Shown here: one piece after another, positions 32,637 to 41,665 of the stretch
Position numbering within the stretch: the stretch's first letter is position 1
Layout of the letters: each line of letters opens with the position of its first letter
Assembly: GCA_026702755.1 (NCBI GenBank)
Contig: JAPPBX010000102.1
Span: 1-64,000 of the forward strand
Length of the DNA: 64,000 bases
Source: Candidatus Poribacteria bacterium
GTDB lineage: Bacteria > Poribacteria > WGA-4E > WGA-3G
Reading direction: 5' to 3'
The notes under the pieces: generated by a model
Database searches by the model: none
Told to the model about the DNA's origin: nothing
Seen by the model: only the letters and a program-made list of their open reading frames with translations
Made by a program: the position numbers and the translations under genes

Positions 32637-33268
32637 TACCGGATATGGTGCTCAAGCGGTTCGTTTTGGAGGTAGGGGCGCAGCATATTTTGAAGTTTTT
32701 TTCGGGCATGATGCAGGGTCGTTTTAACAGTGCTCTCCGACTTGTTCATGTGTAAGGCAATTTGCTTTATCGGGAGTTCATGAAAGTACCGCAAACAAAA
32801 CACTTGACGTTGGCGAGGTGGCAATTGCTGCACTGCCCTACGGATAGTGTGCCCAAGTTCCTCCTTCTCAAGGATTTGACAAGGCGATGGCTGCATCTGA
32901 ATCATCGGAAGGACATCGTCTGCGTTTTGGGGTAATGATTCGCAGGCGAAAATGATCTGTTTCTTTTGTTTCCGCTTGCGGAGGAAGTCAATACTGCAAT
33001 TGACAGCAATTTTGTAGAGCCAAGTATAGAACACAGATTGTCCCTTAAATTTTGGCAGTGCTTGCCATGCCTTGAGGAATGTCTCTTGGCAGAGGTCTTT
33101 CGCTGTCTCACGATCATGAACCTGACGGTAAATCAGACGATAGATTTTCTGCTGATATTTGCGCACAAGTGGGTTAAACGCATCAGCATCACCATTCAGA
33201 ACACGCGTGACAAGTTCCTGCTCATCAAAATGGTTGGGTTCAGCGTGTATTGTTGAAGCACTTTTCAT
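32636..33268 (-). CDS. ECF sigma factor (stand-alone)
   Basis: Start at MKSASTIHAE because GGAGAA lies 4 nt upstream; an ATG at 33280 is the alternative. The protein has 210 residues. Region 2 is visible in ADAFNPLVRKYQQKIYRLIY and DLCQETFLKAWQALPKF. Region 4 is LPPRQRQVFCLRYFHELPIK followed by the helix-turn-helix SESTVKTTLHHARKKL. No extension is fused. The gene begins about 10-20 nt after the TolC-like stop, so it closes an operon that starts at the ATPase gene. That operon has an ECF-type promoter at 38050-38076, so positive autoregulation is possible. No anti-sigma gene is adjacent. Confidence 0.88.
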   Translation of the reverse strand: MKSASTIHAEPNHFDEQELVTRVLNGDADAFNPLVRKYQQKIYRLIYRQVHDRETAKDLCQETFLKAWQALPKFKGQSVFYTWLYKIAVNCSIDFLRKRKQKKQIIFACESLPQNADDVLPMIQMQPSPCQILEKEELGHTIRRAVQQLPPRQRQVFCLRYFHELPIKQIALHMNKSESTVKTTLHHARKKLQNMLRPYLQNEPLEHHIR

Positions 33269-33289
33269 ATTTTTCTCCATGTGGATATC

Positions 33290-34687
33290 TTATTGGATCC
33301 ATTGCATTGTTTCTCGGAGTTTTTCCTTCGCCTCCGCGTAGTCTCGGCGTGTTTGATAAAAGACGCGTTGTGCCTCTGTAAATTGTGCCTGTGCTTGAAA
33401 CGCGTCGGTGAAGGTCAGACCTTGATAGCCCGGTATAGGTATATCAAACGTGACTTCATCAAGCACGCGCTCTATTGTCCGCAGTTGTTGTTCACGGATA
33501 CTCAATCGTGTCTCCTCGATCTCCATCCGTTCTTTCGCATTCGCCACGGCGCGGTAGTCCCGTCTCACAGCGACCCGAATCAATTTCGTTTTTTCAGTGT
33601 GTTCCAGCTGGAGTCGTTCCAGTTCCGCGAGTTCTACAGAGCGAAGGTTGGCGGTCTTTTTGCCATCATATAGCGGGATATTGAGGTTGAAGCGGACCTC
33701 CCATCCATCTTGTGTACGAGGGTTCGTCTCAAAAATGCTGGGCACATCTCGTTCCCGATCAAATATCACCGGATCGTAGAGTGCCTTTGCGTCCCAGGTT
33801 CGGTTCTGTTGGTGTTGTTCCAACAGCAGATGGAGATCTTTGTAGCGGGCTTCAGCCGAGAGTTCGGGGAACCGGTTCCATAGTGTCTCTGCAGCGAGGC
33901 GTTCTTGTCGGATAATATCACCACGTAAGTCGCGCAAATCAAGGCTGTTTACAAGTGCGAGTTCAACAGCGTCATCCAATGTTATATCATCATCAGGGAG
34001 GGATTGTGAAAGCACGACCTGTGCGAGTGGGTCGAGTCCAGTGAGTCTAATGAGTTCAGCGGTATCTACATCGAGCCGTCGCTGAAGTTCGTTAAGCGCG
34101 AGCCGCTGTTCCGAGAGTTCAAGTTCCGTATTGAGACGACTCAGGTAGCGGATTCGTTTTTCTTCATGCTTGCTTATCGTGCCTGCTAATTTTTCATCCA
34201 GTTCAATCTCAATCGTACGGCGTTGTTTAATTTCTTCCTGTGTTAAGATGATATTGTGCCAGAGATTCCGAACAGCGTGGACGCTCTCCTTTTTTGCGCG
34301 TTCGTGGTCAATCTCTGCTTTACGTACCTCTTCTTGTGCAATATCGAGTGCTTCAGGAATTTCACCGAATTGGGCGAGAAGCATACTCATCTGTGCCCGG
34401 GTGAGATAGTCTCTTTCATCGATATCGCCATTTTTTTGACGTTGATATTCGCTGGTGACACCTACCTGGGGTAGGTAAATGGCTTTGGACACACGGAGGT
34501 TCGCCTTGGCACGTTCTACGACCTTTTCTGCTTTTCTCACCGTCTCGTTGTTCTGTAAAGCGAGTTCTATTGCGCGTGCTGGCTGGAGCGAGATCAGTTG
34601 TTGTGCTGAGACAACACCGACGATAGAGAAAAGAAGCCAGACTGCAAGTGCCATCAACCTTTTGTTTATTCTAATTTTTTTAATCAT
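33290..34687 (-). CDS. TolC-family outer membrane efflux protein
   Basis: The 465-residue protein has a signal peptide (ending VVSAQ, about 29) and the OEP repeat structure. Marks are LQPARAIELALQNNETVRKA, SKAIYLPQVGVTSEYQ, a first long helical hairpin, then DDAVELALVNSLDLRDLRGD and the second barrel segment GWEVRFNLNIPLYDGKKTA. It would form a trimeric outer-membrane channel. Its place between a NEW3-domain membrane protein with an ABC ATPase upstream and an ECF sigma factor downstream suggests a tripartite export system, although no HlyD-like adaptor is recognisable. The 801-residue protein may fill that place. Confidence 0.88.
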   Translation of the reverse strand: MIKKIRINKRLMALAVWLLFSIVGVVSAQQLISLQPARAIELALQNNETVRKAEKVVERAKANLRVSKAIYLPQVGVTSEYQRQKNGDIDERDYLTRAQMSMLLAQFGEIPEALDIAQEEVRKAEIDHERAKKESVHAVRNLWHNIILTQEEIKQRRTIEIELDEKLAGTISKHEEKRIRYLSRLNTELELSEQRLALNELQRRLDVDTAELIRLTGLDPLAQVVLSQSLPDDDITLDDAVELALVNSLDLRDLRGDIIRQERLAAETLWNRFPELSAEARYKDLHLLLEQHQQNRTWDAKALYDPVIFDRERDVPSIFETNPRTQDGWEVRFNLNIPLYDGKKTANLRSVELAELERLQLEHTEKTKLIRVAVRRDYRAVANAKERMEIEETRLSIREQQLRTIERVLDEVTFDIPIPGYQGLTFTDAFQAQAQFTEAQRVFYQTRRDYAEAKEKLRETMQWIQ

Positions 34688-34732
34688 GCCTATCTCGTAT
34701 TGTGTTTTGGGTGGTTGTCATTAATTTGAAAA

Positions 34733-37138
34733 TTAACGTCGGCTGATGCGGATTGTGACGATAACGATCGCAATCATAAGGAGTATCAATGCCCCAAACA
34801 GCAGTGTTGTCACCGACATTTGCGTCTTTGACTCGACTTGCACCGTAATTGATCGGTCGCGTGCCTCAAACTTACGGTTATCAACGGTGACTTCTGCGTT
34901 CAACTTCGCTTGATATTCACCGACCCCGATATCCGCAGGTGGACTCAGCGTCAGTTGTATTTCCGTCTCCTCGTTCCGTCCGAGTGAACCGATGACTTCT
35001 GGGATAACGGTGTATTTCCAATCCGTGTTGACATCAACAACCATGCGGATGTCAACCAAATCACGGGTACCGATATTTTTTAGCGTCGCTGTCATGTTGA
35101 CCTCTTCGCCGATTTTAATCGTCTGGAACGCATTCGGCACGAACACCTCAATCTCCGGCACACCCTTTGGAATCAATTCAAATCGCTCGACACCGCCTTG
35201 TATACTCGCAATCCTATCAGCGGGTAGGTCCAACCGATTGTTGACACCACCGAGTTCGTTGGCTTCCGTTTCGTCAAGCACAGCGACGTGGAACTCAAGG
35301 GTACTGTCAAGATAGGAGGCATCCAATTCTTCTGGTAGGTAGACAATCAACGACAGATTCCGTTTCGACTGCTCCTGCGTAAATTTCACCTGGGACTGCC
35401 GAGATTTCGTCTCCGGATCCTGGAATTCAAAGTTAAGGCGGTTGAGTAGGTTAATGACACGCAACTGGAATGTATTTTCGGTTTCCGCCAACCGGTCGAG
35501 CGTCAAATCATAAGTGATGCTGCTCCCCAAGTTGCCTTCCTGCGAAAATCGGAGCGAACTGACATTGACGACATCCAGCGCAGATTCTTTTTGCAGGTAG
35601 ATCAGTCGTGTATCAGGTTCGGCAAGTTCGGGATAATTTAACGATACCTGTAGACTCTCGACGTCTTTCTGGAGTTGGAAGGTCAATTCCACGGTTTCGT
35701 TGTAGCCGAGGACTGGGATCTTCTCTTCATACGGTTTAACGATGTTCGTGCCATCGAGGACATCGAGTAAGGAGACATAAATCGAGCGAATCTCATTCGC
35801 TGCTGCAATCTCTTCAGGGGTCGCATTGATCGACATCGCTTCAGTTGTAGATGTATTCTTTAGTTGAAGCGTTACCATCATCTGGTTGTCGACGCGAAAC
35901 TTCTTCGCACTCAGGATAGAGATATGGCGCGTGTCCTCCTCAAGATGGATTTTATACGGGATTATTTGTTCAAGGTATGTGAGACTAATAATGACGCTGT
36001 CCACATTCCGCCGTAGTTCAAAATCGAGGGTTTTCTCTTCACCGTCTTTCAGTGTCGGAATACGGTGTTCATAAGGGAAACCGATGATAGCAGCGGTGTC
36101 GTCTTTGATAGAGACGTAGATGTTATTAATTTCTTGTGCTGTGGTCTCTATTTCCGTGGTGGTGTCTATTTCCTCTGTTTCGGTACTTAACGCACCGTAC
36201 GTGAGGACGACTTCCAACCGTCGGCGGTCACCCTCTTTATAACGCCTCGCGGACACGACAGAGATATACGGATCCTCCTGTTTGAGGTGGATATTTTTCT
36301 TTTCCTCACGACCCGAATACTTCAACTCTACGACGACATCTCGTATGTTCTCTTTGATGAGTTCAAAGTCCAAAGTGACAGATTCACCCTCTTTGAGTGT
36401 CTCAATGCGTCGTTCATAGGGTTCGGTGATAATCGCCCCACTTGAGCCATAACTTTCCTGCTCTCTAATGGTGACGAAGATGTCATCAATCTGTGCACTG
36501 ATGATAATATCTTGCCCGACGACTTCGGAGCTTTCTACAAGTTTGACAGGAGATGAACTGTTCTGCAGGGTAATTGAGAATCGCTCTCTACCATCCTCAG
36601 ATTCATAGAGGCGGGTCTTTTCAACGGTGATGTGCCATTCATCTTGTAGCGATTCAAGTTCGACCTGTTGCAGTGTCAGCTTCGCCTGTTCATATTCAGA
36701 GACAGCTGTTTCGTAGTCTTCCTCTGCGGTATTTACTTCGGCGACGGTGACGATGTTGTTTTCCTCCGTCATCATCGCCTTGAGTTTTTCGAGCTCAATC
36801 AACTTTTTTGTCATCAGCCTTTTTGCTGATTCCATCTTCTGACGCTCGATTTCTATCTTGATATGACGATCCTGTTCATCTCTGGTTCTCGTGCTTTCTC
36901 CATTAGGCGGGACAGGCTCTTCCGTCTGCGCTGATAGTTGAACGGGCATTGATAGCCCTATCGCGCCGATGAAAACCAGCAAGAACGTTAAAGCTTGGAA
37001 GCTTGGAAGCTTGGAGGTTGGAAAGTTGGAAGTTTGGAAGCTTGAAAGCGTGTTGCTCCCTTCTATCCATCCGTTCTTCCACGCATCCGTCCAGCCATCC
37101 ATGCTTCCATCTTTCCGTTTTTCCTTCCATCTTTCCAT
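34733..37138 (-). CDS. NEW3-domain membrane-anchored protein
   Basis: Up to 801 residues. The hydrophobic export segment (ALTFLLVFIGAIGLSMPVQLSAQ, split as ALTFLLVFIG and AIGLSMPVQLSAQ) ends near residue 71. The 50 residues before it are encoded by a GGAAG/CTTCC hairpin repeat, so the true start is uncertain. A short coiled coil (about 80-165, RQKMESAKRLMTKKLIELEK) precedes several repeated beta domains (phrases like PYEHRIPTLKDGEEKTLDFEL recur three times). A NEW3-type Ig domain follows (VNMTATLKNIGTRDLVDIRM) and then one C-terminal helix. It would be anchored in the inner membrane facing the periplasm. It lies 20 nt behind the ABC ATPase gene and before the TolC-like gene. Confidence 0.75.
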   Translation of the reverse strand: MERWKEKRKDGSMDGWTDAWKNGWIEGSNTLSSFQTSNFPTSKLPSFQALTFLLVFIGAIGLSMPVQLSAQTEEPVPPNGESTRTRDEQDRHIKIEIERQKMESAKRLMTKKLIELEKLKAMMTEENNIVTVAEVNTAEEDYETAVSEYEQAKLTLQQVELESLQDEWHITVEKTRLYESEDGRERFSITLQNSSSPVKLVESSEVVGQDIIISAQIDDIFVTIREQESYGSSGAIITEPYERRIETLKEGESVTLDFELIKENIRDVVVELKYSGREEKKNIHLKQEDPYISVVSARRYKEGDRRRLEVVLTYGALSTETEEIDTTTEIETTAQEINNIYVSIKDDTAAIIGFPYEHRIPTLKDGEEKTLDFELRRNVDSVIISLTYLEQIIPYKIHLEEDTRHISILSAKKFRVDNQMMVTLQLKNTSTTEAMSINATPEEIAAANEIRSIYVSLLDVLDGTNIVKPYEEKIPVLGYNETVELTFQLQKDVESLQVSLNYPELAEPDTRLIYLQKESALDVVNVSSLRFSQEGNLGSSITYDLTLDRLAETENTFQLRVINLLNRLNFEFQDPETKSRQSQVKFTQEQSKRNLSLIVYLPEELDASYLDSTLEFHVAVLDETEANELGGVNNRLDLPADRIASIQGGVERFELIPKGVPEIEVFVPNAFQTIKIGEEVNMTATLKNIGTRDLVDIRMVVDVNTDWKYTVIPEVIGSLGRNEETEIQLTLSPPADIGVGEYQAKLNAEVTVDNRKFEARDRSITVQVESKTQMSVTTLLFGALILLMIAIVIVTIRISRR

Positions 37139-37145
37139 ATTGTTT
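36985..37145. repeat. GGAAG/CTTCC hairpin element, copy 2 (in coding sequence)
   Basis: AAGCTTGGAAGCTTGGAAGC and further TTGGAAG units (36988-37045) face CCATCCATGCTTCC, CCATCTTTCC and CTTCCATC units (37060-37140). The element lies inside the 5' end of the NEW3-protein gene and encodes its first 50 residues. Confidence 0.7.
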
Positions 37146-37158
37146 CACCCTTCCCTGT

Positions 37159-37893
37159 TTACTCGGTCGCGTCTTCCGCAGGTTCGTATCCGGCAACATA
37201 ATGCAGATACAGTGCCTCGAGGTCCTCTTCTTGAATCTCCTCACGCGTCAATTCTCGTTCAAGGTTGCCCTGCACGAGAATGCCAATCCTGTCGGCGATC
37301 TCTTTCGCTCGAAAGATGTCGTGCGTGGACATGAAAATGGCTTTGCCTTCCTCTTTTAGTTCACGGAGCAGATTCAGAAAATCGGCACCGCCCTTCGGAT
37401 CGAGTCCGGAAGTCGGTTCGTCGAGTAGGACGGCTTGTGCGTTCTTCATAATCGCAATCGCAATGCCCAGGCGTTGGCGCATCCCTTTGGAGAAGGTCTT
37501 GACGCGCCGTGTAAAGGCTTCCTCGGGTAAACCGACGCGTCCAAGGGTCGCATCGAGTTCTTCATTTGATACCTTCTTCCGTCCGCCGAGTTTCGCAAAA
37601 AAAGAGAGGTTTTGTCGTGCTGTAAAGTTGCGATAGAGTTCCACGTTCTCGGAGACGTAGGCGAGATGCTTCTTTGCTTCGAGTGGAAACTTGGGGATCT
37701 CAATGTCACCGATCAGGGCAGTACCGCTCGTCGGTTCGATGAAGTTCAGCAGCATAGAGATGGTCGTGCTTTTTCCAGCACCGTTCGCGCCGAGGACGAC
37801 ATAGATTTCGCCGTCGTCTACTTTCAAATTCAATTCGTTGACGGCTAACACGCTTTCGTTGTAAACTTTCGTGAGGTCACGAGTTTCTAACAT
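37159..37893 (-). CDS. ABC transporter ATP-binding protein
   Basis: The 244-residue ATPase has all motifs: Walker A GANGAGKST (about 34-42), signature FSKGMRQRLGIA, Walker B AVLLDEPTSGLDPKGG and H-loop FMSTHDIF. The type (ABC-2, drug/NatA/GldA-like) fits the many ABC-2 permeases in the window. It is the only ATPase in the 64 kb, whereas eight permease genes are present. CCGGAGGAG lies before the ATG. It heads a set with the NEW3-domain, TolC-like and sigma genes, and an ECF-type promoter stands 160 nt upstream. Confidence 0.93.
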   Translation of the reverse strand: MLETRDLTKVYNESVLAVNELNLKVDDGEIYVVLGANGAGKSTTISMLLNFIEPTSGTALIGDIEIPKFPLEAKKHLAYVSENVELYRNFTARQNLSFFAKLGGRKKVSNEELDATLGRVGLPEEAFTRRVKTFSKGMRQRLGIAIAIMKNAQAVLLDEPTSGLDPKGGADFLNLLRELKEEGKAIFMSTHDIFRAKEIADRIGILVQGNLERELTREEIQEEDLEALYLHYVAGYEPAEDATE

Positions 37894-38049
37894 CGGGTTT
37901 CTCCTCCGGTTGATTTTCCGCTATATAATACCAGAAGTCTAAGGCGTTTTCAAACAAGACTTACTGGTTTAACCTAAGAGACGTTGTATTCCTTCATTCT
38001 ATTTTTTTGAAGTTTAGCCACGAAACGATATTTTGGCTTATGTTATAGT

Positions 38050-38076
38050 GACGCGTTTTGAAGGTGAAAAGGTTGC
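38050..38076 (-). promoter_or_regulatory. ECF-type promoter P4 upstream of the ABC ATPase operon
   Basis: Minus strand: GCAACC (38076-38071), a 17-nt spacer and CGTC (38053-38050). The hexamer, spacing and -10 core are the same as in P1-P3. It lies 157 nt before the ATPase start. Confidence 0.6.
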
Positions 38077-38120
38077 ATTATTTTCAAAAGAATCGTGAAA
38101 AATATGAATTTTAATCTGAA

Positions 38121-38212
38121 ATGAGTTGTTTCAATCCGCTCCGTGCATTTTGAGGTTGTTGTTACTACTACAAACGAGTTTCAAAAAAGTTGTGTTTTAT
38201 TTTATTTTTAAA
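38121..38212. repeat. 90-bp intergenic repeat, copy 1
   Basis: It contains GCATTTTGAGGTTGTTGTTA and CTACAAACGAGTTTCAAAAA, matching 59061-59150 with few differences. Both copies lie downstream of an ABC-2 permease gene and upstream of the next minus-strand gene. Confidence 0.7.
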
Positions 38213-38430
38213 TTTTGAAAATTGAGGGTTTGTCTGTTAGAGACCCTTCGTACGGTAAAAGATAGTAATAATTTTACCTATACACCAACACAATGGTGCG
38301 GTTCCTATGGGAAATCCGCAGAAATATCCAAGCGAAAACACCTCTTTCCGTGAAGTGGTGTATGATCCCCTTTTATAATTAAGGATATAAGTTTGGGACG
38401 AAAAGGGTGCATAAAACGAAGAATACTATC

Positions 38431-38500
38431 AAGACTTACGCAATTTTTTTACCAATAGGGACTACCATACGCCGCTGGCGAGGTTTTAAACCTCGCCAGC
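38431..38500. repeat. solo family-A end and GCTGGCGAGG palindrome
   Basis: AAGACTTACGCA (38431-38442) matches a family-A terminal repeat without a partner. GCTGGCGAGGTTT/AAACCTCGCCAGC (38474-38500) is a palindrome of the GGCGAGG family. Confidence 0.6.
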
Positions 38501-38589
38501 GAGGAAGCAGTATGAACATACAAGATTTGGTATTTCCACAGTCTAATTACACACTGTTTCCTCAGAGAAGTTCCGAAAATAGTGGAGGT

Positions 38590-40149
38590 TCACACATCTG
38601 AACGGATGAAGACGAGGAAGGCACCTGAAAGAAACACACCGAGCAATAAAACGAGGAGTAGCATATCCACTATCGCTGCATTGAACGTATCACTAAAAGT
38701 GATCTTATCCTCAAATCTTGGAAGTGCCTGTGGTGAAATCGGTTTTTTAGACATTCCCTCGGGGACTCCGATGATATGGAGGCTTTCTGTATCGGCGCGA
38801 TCGGTTTCAGTGATGAAGTCTCGGAACTGTTTGATATGAATATCCACACCTTTGAGGAATTGCAAATGCCGGTTCAACCCTGTGCCGGTCATTGATTGAA
38901 GGGCGTATTGGACAATCGCTGCCGGTGAGAATCGGGTTACCATCCTTGCACGCTGGACCTGCGCGAGTTGTGCGCTTAAATGCTCGCGGTTCAGCCGTTC
39001 CCGAACCTCAACATCTCTGTTGATGAGCTCAGCCCTGATGCGCAATTCCTCCGGACCTGCCTTTTGGGATGCCAATTGCGCCACCGCTAATCTGAGTTCT
39101 GCCTCGTTCTCCTTCGCTAATTTTTCTGCCTCTTCAGGCGAGGTTTTCCAAAGTTCCTCGAGTTCATTGAGAAGACTGGCTGCAGGTGACTGTGCCTCTC
39201 GTTTGTTCCTCATTCGCTCGTCAAAATCTTCGTTAATCTGCTCAAGCGCGCTACTTCTTGCCATTTTCCGTTGGTGAGCGGTCTGGACAGGGGACATCCA
39301 TTTTGTGGCAAGCGTGCCGAGGGTAGAAGGCATAAAGACGACGAGTGCCACCCAAACAATCAATAGCACAACGAGACTGACTCGGCTATCCCGCGTGCTG
39401 GCGGAGACCATCAACCCTACTGCGATGAAGATGCTGGTATAGCCTGAAGCGATCAGCATAATCATTCCCAAACGTCCCCAGTCCGCTGCCCCGAGCTGTG
39501 TCCAACTATCTAAAGAAATCACTGCCAGATTCAGCAGAACTGCAAAGACGAAAGGAATGAGAACGGTTATTAGAGTCCCTAAAAATTTTCCGACTAACAA
39601 CGCGGGGCGAGAAATTGGGTTCGCGAGACACAACCGAAGCGTTCCCCTTTCTCTTTCGCCGGAGAGGGCATCAAACGTAAACAAAAGCGGGATGAAAGAG
39701 AGCAGATAGGTGATAATGAATACCCAGTCTATCTTGGTTGCTTTGGGACGAAGGTTCCGCGCATTCGGATTGGCAGTTGGATAGTCCAGCGACCAGATAC
39801 TCCTTACCTTTCCGCTGGATCCTGTAGTTCTACTCCAAGACCCCCAATTTGTCGTTCCGCGATTCGGTAGAAAGGCATCCCCACCGTCTGCAATGAAAGT
39901 CAGTGCGGATGGCTGTTTGTAAAGTGTACCGGGCCCCTCTTTCAGGAGTTCATAGAGTTCTGTCCGGGACTGCAATTTGTTTTGGTCGGCGGTAATGTTC
40001 TCAGAGTACCTTCGGACTTTGTCTGGATGGCTCTGAAGATGCACCACAGCGTTCGTTACCATGAGTGCTGCCAGAATAAGCGTGGTTAAGGCGAAGCGGA
40101 GACTGTTGAGATGGTCAAAGAATTCTCTTTTAACAATATGTCCGATCAT
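38590..40149 (-). CDS. ABC-2 type transporter permease
   Basis: The 519-residue product starts IGHIVKREFFDHLNSLRFAL, followed by helix 1 and an extracytoplasmic region. The core has TFDALSGERERGTLRLCLAN and NPISRPALLVGKFLGTL, and then four or five helices. A soluble loop rich in charged residues (about 290-470) and a terminal helix complete it. It is a close paralogue of the 51958 product (same motifs throughout). GGAG lies 7 nt before the ATG. The gene lies 18 nt behind the 40168 permease gene, so the two are cotranscribed and probably form a heterodimer. Confidence 0.87.
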   Translation of the reverse strand: MIGHIVKREFFDHLNSLRFALTTLILAALMVTNAVVHLQSHPDKVRRYSENITADQNKLQSRTELYELLKEGPGTLYKQPSALTFIADGGDAFLPNRGTTNWGSWSRTTGSSGKVRSIWSLDYPTANPNARNLRPKATKIDWVFIITYLLSFIPLLFTFDALSGERERGTLRLCLANPISRPALLVGKFLGTLITVLIPFVFAVLLNLAVISLDSWTQLGAADWGRLGMIMLIASGYTSIFIAVGLMVSASTRDSRVSLVVLLIVWVALVVFMPSTLGTLATKWMSPVQTAHQRKMARSSALEQINEDFDERMRNKREAQSPAASLLNELEELWKTSPEEAEKLAKENEAELRLAVAQLASQKAGPEELRIRAELINRDVEVRERLNREHLSAQLAQVQRARMVTRFSPAAIVQYALQSMTGTGLNRHLQFLKGVDIHIKQFRDFITETDRADTESLHIIGVPEGMSKKPISPQALPRFEDKITFSDTFNAAIVDMLLLVLLLGVFLSGAFLVFIRSDV

Positions 40150-40167
40150 CGTGTTTCTCCAATTTTT

Positions 40168-41643
40168 TTATACTTCAACTTTGATAAAAATCAGGAATGT
40201 CACTATAAACAGGATCAGATTCATGAGAAAAAGGAGTAACACATCTGCTAAGGCGCGTTGTGCGTTTTCCGAGACATCCGTCCGTTCAAAGCGAAACTGG
40301 GGCAAATCCCACCAATCTACGGTGCCTTGATCAGAAGCGAACCATTGCCGACTCGCAAGCGCGTCTTTATCATGGAAATAGTCAATCAGCATCTGGCGGT
40401 ATCCTTGGGTGGTACGACTAAAATCTAACATGCCATCTAAATCGGTGCCTGCCCAGGCGGAGGTTGCAAAGGTATAGAGGCTTGCAGGACTGAATTTCAT
40501 CAACCGTTTATCCCACGTTGCTTGCCGGATGTCTGTCCGTGCCAAGCGTTGTTCGCGTATCAACGCAGCTTTTTCTGCCAGGCGGATGTGCGTCGCACCG
40601 ATGAATGCCTGATAGTTTTGGAAATGCGGGACGGACGGTTCTGACTCCTCGTTCACTTTGGTCATGTTAAACTCATACCTTCTGCCGCTCCAAGAGCTTG
40701 ACCCTGAATATCCTATGTTAAACTTAGGGGGATCCCCCTCAAGCGGACTGTTTGCTAAAAATCGTTGTTCTTCCCGGTCTGCTTCTTCCCAAATTTGGTC
40801 AATCTGTTGACTCGCGGACTGTCTTTCGGCGCGCATATCGCCCACCGGATTAATGGAAAAGCGACTCCAGTTCGGATAAACGAGGACCAAACCGACCCAT
40901 AAGAACATACAGAGCATCAGGGATGTAGCCGTGCGCCGGGTTGTTGTGGAAATCAATAGTCCGATGAGGTAGAAAAGGGATAAGTAGACAATCGTCGTCC
41001 AGACTATCCCGCCAATCCGGAGCAGATCCGCTGTGCTGAACTGGATCGAACTGGCGAGGGAGCACAAAATCAACACCATCAGCAGACTCATTAGCACAGG
41101 CAGCAGCAAGCATATCATGGCAGCGATATATTTCCCAAACAGAATCAACCCGCGCCGCACGGGATGTGAGATAACCAGTCGCAAGGTACCGCTTTCCCAG
41201 TCGCCGGCAATTGCATCGTAAGCGAAGAGTAGGGACAGTAGGCTTAGGACGACTTGAAAGATGGATACCAAGTCAATCTGCGAAAAGAGATTTAGATACG
41301 GATTCTCCAAGTTTCGTGCGGAGACACTTGAAATCATCGGTACCTCTCCGTGATAAATTTCGACGGTGGTTCCCAACTGCTTGTCCAACCCTGCACTAAA
41401 AAGACTTAGGGGGTTCGGAGGACGTTCAACAAAGAGTTCCAACCTTGAATAGGTTTCCGCTGCCACCGCTTTCTCACGATGAACTTTCTCTTGCTGGCTA
41501 TAACTCGCCACGCGGTTTTCGTGCTCGTCAATTAGCACAACTGTATTGGCGACGACGAGTAGGAGCGTAATAACGACCGCGGCGAGGAAGCGCGCGCTCA
41601 TCATAAGGGATAGAAGTTCTTGGTTTATCAGTGTGCGTAACAT
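40168..41643 (-). CDS. ABC-2 type transporter permease
   Basis: The 491-residue protein has the layout helix, extracytoplasmic segment, core bundle, large loop, helix. The core signature is FAYDAIAGDWESGTLRLVIS and HPVRRGLILFGKYIAAMICL. It is a paralogue of the 53529 product and more distantly of 29131. GAGG precedes the ATG. It is the first gene of a two-permease unit, and the SelN-like gene at 41666 lies 22 nt upstream on the same strand, so all three may share a transcript. Confidence 0.87.
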   Translation of the reverse strand: MLRTLINQELLSLMMSARFLAAVVITLLLVVANTVVLIDEHENRVASYSQQEKVHREKAVAAETYSRLELFVERPPNPLSLFSAGLDKQLGTTVEIYHGEVPMISSVSARNLENPYLNLFSQIDLVSIFQVVLSLLSLLFAYDAIAGDWESGTLRLVISHPVRRGLILFGKYIAAMICLLLPVLMSLLMVLILCSLASSIQFSTADLLRIGGIVWTTIVYLSLFYLIGLLISTTTRRTATSLMLCMFLWVGLVLVYPNWSRFSINPVGDMRAERQSASQQIDQIWEEADREEQRFLANSPLEGDPPKFNIGYSGSSSWSGRRYEFNMTKVNEESEPSVPHFQNYQAFIGATHIRLAEKAALIREQRLARTDIRQATWDKRLMKFSPASLYTFATSAWAGTDLDGMLDFSRTTQGYRQMLIDYFHDKDALASRQWFASDQGTVDWWDLPQFRFERTDVSENAQRALADVLLLFLMNLILFIVTFLIFIKVEV

Positions 41644-41665
41644 GTTTGAACCTCAATTTACCTAA

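Larger units (their letters stand above)
37894..38589. other. 696-bp intergenic region with promoter and repeats
   Basis: Reading left to right it holds promoter P4 (38050-38076) and a block of about 90 bp at 38121-38212 that recurs at 59061-59150. It also holds part of family B (CCTATACACCAACACAA, about 38276), a possible second GCACCC promoter box (38405-38410), a solitary family-A end (38431-38442) and a GCTGGCGAGGTTT palindrome (38474-38500). No gene is visible. Confidence 0.65.
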
